Under the pieces are notes generated by a model, which saw only the letters and a program-made list of their open reading frames with translations, was not told the origin of the DNA and ran no database searches. Made by a program: the position numbers and the translations under genes. A stretch of DNA of 7,846 nucleotides, taken from positions 1 to 7,846 of the forward strand of contig DAOVRE010000069.1 of the NCBI GenBank assembly GCA_030628305.1, read 5' to 3'. The stretch's first letter is position 1. Each line of letters starts with the position of its first letter. This DNA is from Candidatus Heimdallarchaeota archaeon. GTDB lineage: Archaea; Asgardarchaeota; Heimdallarchaeia; Heimdallarchaeales; Heimdallarchaeaceae. Shown here piece by piece: positions 5,881 through 7,846 of this stretch.

Positions 5881-5919
5881 ATTCACCTTGACCTAAATTC
5901 TACTTGTAAACCAGTAAGA
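5873..5919 (+). repeat. Dispersed imperfect direct repeat, copy A
   Basis: This 47-bp stretch matches copy B (6959-7004) at 38 of 47 aligned columns with a single 1-nt gap. Five of the eight substitutions are C/T transitions. The best-conserved parts are CTTGAC-type and TTGTAAAC segments. Copy A covers the promoter region of the DUF302 gene and is also upstream of the E2-like gene. Confidence 0.5.
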
Positions 5920-5956
5920 TATTTTGTCTCTAAATTTCTACAATATTAGAGGAAAC

Positions 5957-5965
5957 ATATAAATA
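5957..5965 (+). promoter_or_regulatory. TATA box of the E2-like gene
   Basis: ATATAAATA with the purine-rich GGAAAC in front is a good archaeal BRE/TATA match. It predicts a transcript start near 5985-5990 and a leader of about 45 nt carrying the AGGAG at 6017-6021. It is separate from the oppositely directed DUF302 promoter about 80 bp away. Confidence 0.5.
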
Positions 5966-6016
5966 AAAAATGTTTTTCTTAAAAATACTTCATTTGATAA
6001 TTCTAGTTAAGCAAAT

Positions 6017-6021
6017 AGGAG
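6017..6021 (+). promoter_or_regulatory. Shine-Dalgarno site of the E2-like gene, with two ATGs in reach
   Basis: AGGAG lies 10 nt before ATG 6032, the same spacing as for the GTPase gene. An out-of-frame ATG at 6025 is only 3 nt away and opens a 15-codon frame ending at 6072, so ATG 6032 is the more likely start for ribosomes guided by this site. Confidence 0.6.
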
Positions 6022-6031
6022 ATTATGAATA

Positions 6032-6964
6032 ATGCCAAGAAGACCCGATGCAGAGTTAGTAAAAACCAGTAAATTTCATGAACTTGAGTTTTACATTATG
6101 CGAAAGAAATTGGATAGTACTATCTTTAGCAAAACTCAAATTGACTTAACACATACTCGCGCATTTTTGGAAGAATATAACAAAGGTCGAGCTGAAGAAG
6201 ACAAATTAACCCTTTTTCAAATCTATTTAGCAGCGTGTGTTAGAACAACAGCTAAACGTTATAAGATAAACAGGTTCGTATCTGGAAGAAGATTATGGCA
6301 AAGAAACCAGATTATTCTCTCTTTTGTCGTTAAGAAAGAGAAAACTGAAGATGGAGAAGAAGTGAATGCCATGATTGAATTTGACCCATATGATACTCTG
6401 GAAACTGTTCAAAAAACTGTATCCTATCACCTATATGAATCTCGATACGGTGTAAATAAAAATGAGCAAGACGTTAAATTTTGGGGTTCAATGCCAAGAT
6501 GGGTAATAAGATTCATTTTCTGGCTTATACGTTGGACAGATGAACACAATTTTCCAATATACTCTTTTACAAAAGATATACCTATGTGGTCAACTGCATT
6601 TCTAGCTCATTTGGGCTCAATTGATGTAGCTGCAGTTTATCATCATCTCTTTGAATTAGGGACAACAGGAGTTTTAATCACTTTTGGGAAAATGCACAAA
6701 GCTCCGTTAATAAATGAAGAAACAGATAATATTGAAGTCAAAAACGTTATGAATCTAAGAATAAGTATAGATGATCGAATCGCCTCAGGAAGCTACACTG
6801 GTCCTACAATTGATATGCTCAAAGATCTTATTGAAAATCCTGAACCTTTAGTAGAACCACCCACCTTGACTGATAAACAATTAGATAGATTAATGCTCAA
6901 AAAATATAAGAAAGAAAGATTGGAGCGGGAAAAAAGAAAACGAAAGGAAAAAAAGAAGAAATAA
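6032..6964 (+). CDS. Stand-alone 2-oxoacid dehydrogenase E2-like acyltransferase-fold protein, altered active site
   Basis: This 310-residue protein resembles the catalytic domain of dihydrolipoyl acyltransferases (PF00198, chloramphenicol acetyltransferase-like fold). Evidence is IDLTHTRAFLEEYN (37-50), LTLFQIYLAACVRTTAKR (59-76), INRFVSGRRLWQR (79-91) and LGSIDVAAVYHHLFELGTTGVLITFGK (194-220). It lacks the lipoyl and E3-binding domains of true E2 subunits, and no E1 or E3 gene is near. The usual catalytic HRxxDG reads DDRIASG (247-253): histidine is aspartate and the following aspartate is serine. Normal acyl transfer to lipoamide is therefore unlikely. Residues 156-168 (RWVIRFIFWLIRW) form a strongly aromatic, possibly membrane-touching helix. 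The last 22 residues are almost all Lys, Arg and Glu. Function is unknown; it could be a divergent acyltransferase or a non-enzymatic scaffold. It converges on the aldo/keto reductase gene. Confidence 0.75.
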   Translation: MPRRPDAELVKTSKFHELEFYIMRKKLDSTIFSKTQIDLTHTRAFLEEYNKGRAEEDKLTLFQIYLAACVRTTAKRYKINRFVSGRRLWQRNQIILSFVVKKEKTEDGEEVNAMIEFDPYDTLETVQKTVSYHLYESRYGVNKNEQDVKFWGSMPRWVIRFIFWLIRWTDEHNFPIYSFTKDIPMWSTAFLAHLGSIDVAAVYHHLFELGTTGVLITFGKMHKAPLINEETDNIEVKNVMNLRISIDDRIASGSYTGPTIDMLKDLIENPEPLVEPPTLTDKQLDRLMLKKYKKERLEREKRKRKEKKKK

Positions 6965-7004
6965 ATATTTACTTTGACTAAAATTCATTTGTAAACTAGG
7001 AAGA
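6959..7004 (+). repeat. Dispersed imperfect direct repeat, copy B
   Basis: This is the second copy of the degenerate 47-bp repeat found at 5873-5919, in the same orientation. It overlaps the stop codon of the E2-like gene and runs into the gap before the aldo/keto reductase gene. On the minus strand it keeps a TATA-like AATATTTATTT that would point back into the E2-like gene, but no gene follows there. The pair flanks the E2-like gene. Confidence 0.5.
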
Positions 7005-7029
7005 ACTAAAATATTTATGTGAAAAAGAG

Positions 7030-7054
7030 AAAAATGAGACTTCACCTCATTTTT
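7030..7054. terminator. Bidirectional hairpin terminator between convergent genes
   Basis: AAAAATGAG (7030-7038) and CTCATTTTT (7046-7054) form a perfect 9-bp stem with a 7-nt loop. On the plus strand it ends in TTTTT, and on the minus strand it ends in TTTTT followed by CTCTTTTTC. It could therefore end both the rightward E2-like transcript and the leftward aldo/keto reductase transcript. The reductase stop codon (7042-7044) lies in the loop. Confidence 0.6.
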
Positions 7055-7846
7055 TCAGTATATAGATTTGGTTCGTAGGTTAATGGCCATTCCGGTTCAT
7101 TGTCTAATACTTGGTCAATTTGTAATAGAATATCCTTTGAAAGTACCACATCAGAAGCTTTAACATTTTCTGTTACATGTTCTGTTTTTGTAGCACCTAT
7201 AATCGCACATGATATTTCAGAATGTCTCAAAATCCATGCTAAAGCTAATTGGCTCATGGATATATCCAATGATTTAGCAATTTCTCCTAGTTTCTTAATT
7301 TTTGCAATGTTTTCCTCAGTAAGATTTTTCTTAAGAAATTCAGACCTTGAAGCTCTGCTGTCCTCAGGTATTCCTTCATTATATTTACCTGTTAGAAGTC
7401 CTTGAGCTAATGGAGACCATACTGTGAAACCAATACCATGAGTCTTTGCAACGGGCATGATTTCCATTTCGATGTGTCTAACAAACATATTGTAAAGTGG
7501 TTGTTCAACTGTTGGTTTATGAGCATGAAATTCCTTCGCAATTGCAACAGCTCTTTCTAGCTGTGCAGCTGTCCATACGCTTGTACCCCAATAATGTATC
7601 TTGCCACTTCTAATTAAATCATCCATGACTTGAACAGTTTCTTTTAATGGAGTCAAATAGTCATATCTGTGACAATAATAAATATCAACATAATCTGTAT
7701 TTAATCGTTCTAATGTTCCCTCAATTGAGTTCATTACGTTTTTTCTACCTAATCCCCAATCATTTACGTTTTCTGACATTGGCCAGAATAATTTGCTTGA
7801 AATTACGAGATCTTTTCTGTTAACTGTTTCGTCTTTGAGGAAGTCA
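7042..7846 (-). CDS. Aldo/keto reductase, Kv-beta-like (N-terminus beyond window)
   Basis: The visible 267 residues are the C-terminal five-sixths of a (beta/alpha)8-barrel aldo/keto reductase, an NADPH-dependent enzyme that reduces aldehydes or ketones. The open frame runs unbroken to the window edge, and the residues before Met 7779 (LVISSKLFWP) are typical family sequence, so that Met is internal. Lys18 of the visible part (7792-7794) is the catalytic lysine and His59 in VDIYYCHRYD (7669-7671) is the catalytic histidine; the Asp and Tyr of the tetrad lie outside. EQPLYNM (114-120), PLAQGLLTGKY (145-155) and the NADPH-binding IGATKTEHVTEN (216-227) resemble the voltage-gated potassium channel beta-subunit (AKR6) group and YghZ-like bacterial reductases. 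Roughly 50-60 residues are missing. The substrate is not predictable, and no redox partner gene is visible. Confidence 0.92.
   Translation of the reverse strand, partial: DFLKDETVNRKDLVISSKLFWPMSENVNDWGLGRKNVMNSIEGTLERLNTDYVDIYYCHRYDYLTPLKETVQVMDDLIRSGKIHYWGTSVWTAAQLERAVAIAKEFHAHKPTVEQPLYNMFVRHIEMEIMPVAKTHGIGFTVWSPLAQGLLTGKYNEGIPEDSRASRSEFLKKNLTEENIAKIKKLGEIAKSLDISMSQLALAWILRHSEISCAIIGATKTEHVTENVKASDVVLSKDILLQIDQVLDNEPEWPLTYEPNLYTEKMR

Noticed and set aside
7100..7405. 101-codon plus-strand frame inside the aldo/keto reductase gene
   Set aside because: It is antisense to conserved reductase motifs, including the NADPH-binding segment, with no promoter or ribosome site.
7777..7779. ATG at 7779 as the start of the aldo/keto reductase
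   Set aside because: The frame is open to the window edge, and the residues upstream match the family, including the catalytic lysine. The gene is cut by the window and this Met is internal.

Overview
The window looks like a chromosomal piece of an Asgard archaeon, possibly from the Heimdallarchaeia side. It is AT-rich and carries a Ras/Rab-like small GTPase gene. Several genes start with archaeal signals: TATA boxes 25-30 nt before the start codon (leaderless starts) or Shine-Dalgarno motifs of the AGGAG/GGTGA type. The GTPase and the promoter style point to Asgard archaea, but no rRNA or other marker is present, so this placement is inference.

Layout. Positions 1-234 hold no gene, only an imperfect inverted repeat (152-225). 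A small GTPase with an unusual G3 motif lies at 235-933 (-). An intergenic stretch follows (934-1146). A metal(loid)-type cassette occupies 1147-3359: a thioredoxin-like CxxC protein and a DUF318/ArsP-type permease, both on the minus strand, diverge from an ArsR-family repressor gene on the plus strand. A 7-bp dyad in the shared promoter region touches the permease TATA box and is the obvious operator candidate. Next come an acyl-CoA dehydrogenase (3495-4739, +) and a GNAT acetyltransferase (4799-5419, +), each with its own TATA box. The GNAT gene converges on a DUF302 gene (5440-5850, -). A stand-alone E2-type acyltransferase-fold protein with an altered catalytic motif follows (6032-6964, +). 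It converges on an aldo/keto reductase whose N-terminus is cut by the window edge (7042-7846, -). A symmetric hairpin at 7030-7054 probably terminates both of these last transcripts.

How the genes work together. Only the ArsR/permease/thioredoxin group is a clear functional unit: sensor, exporter and small redox partner, probably for arsenic, antimony, organoarsenicals or a soft metal. The acyl-CoA dehydrogenase, GNAT protein, E2-like protein and aldo/keto reductase are separate metabolic genes with individual promoters and no visible shared pathway.

The most noteworthy points are the GTPase lacking the G3 aspartate, the E2-like protein lacking the catalytic His/Asp, the ArsR operator dyad, and a degenerate 47-bp direct repeat on both sides of the E2-like gene. 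I see no mobile element, CRISPR array or RNA gene, and no convincing wholly new system.
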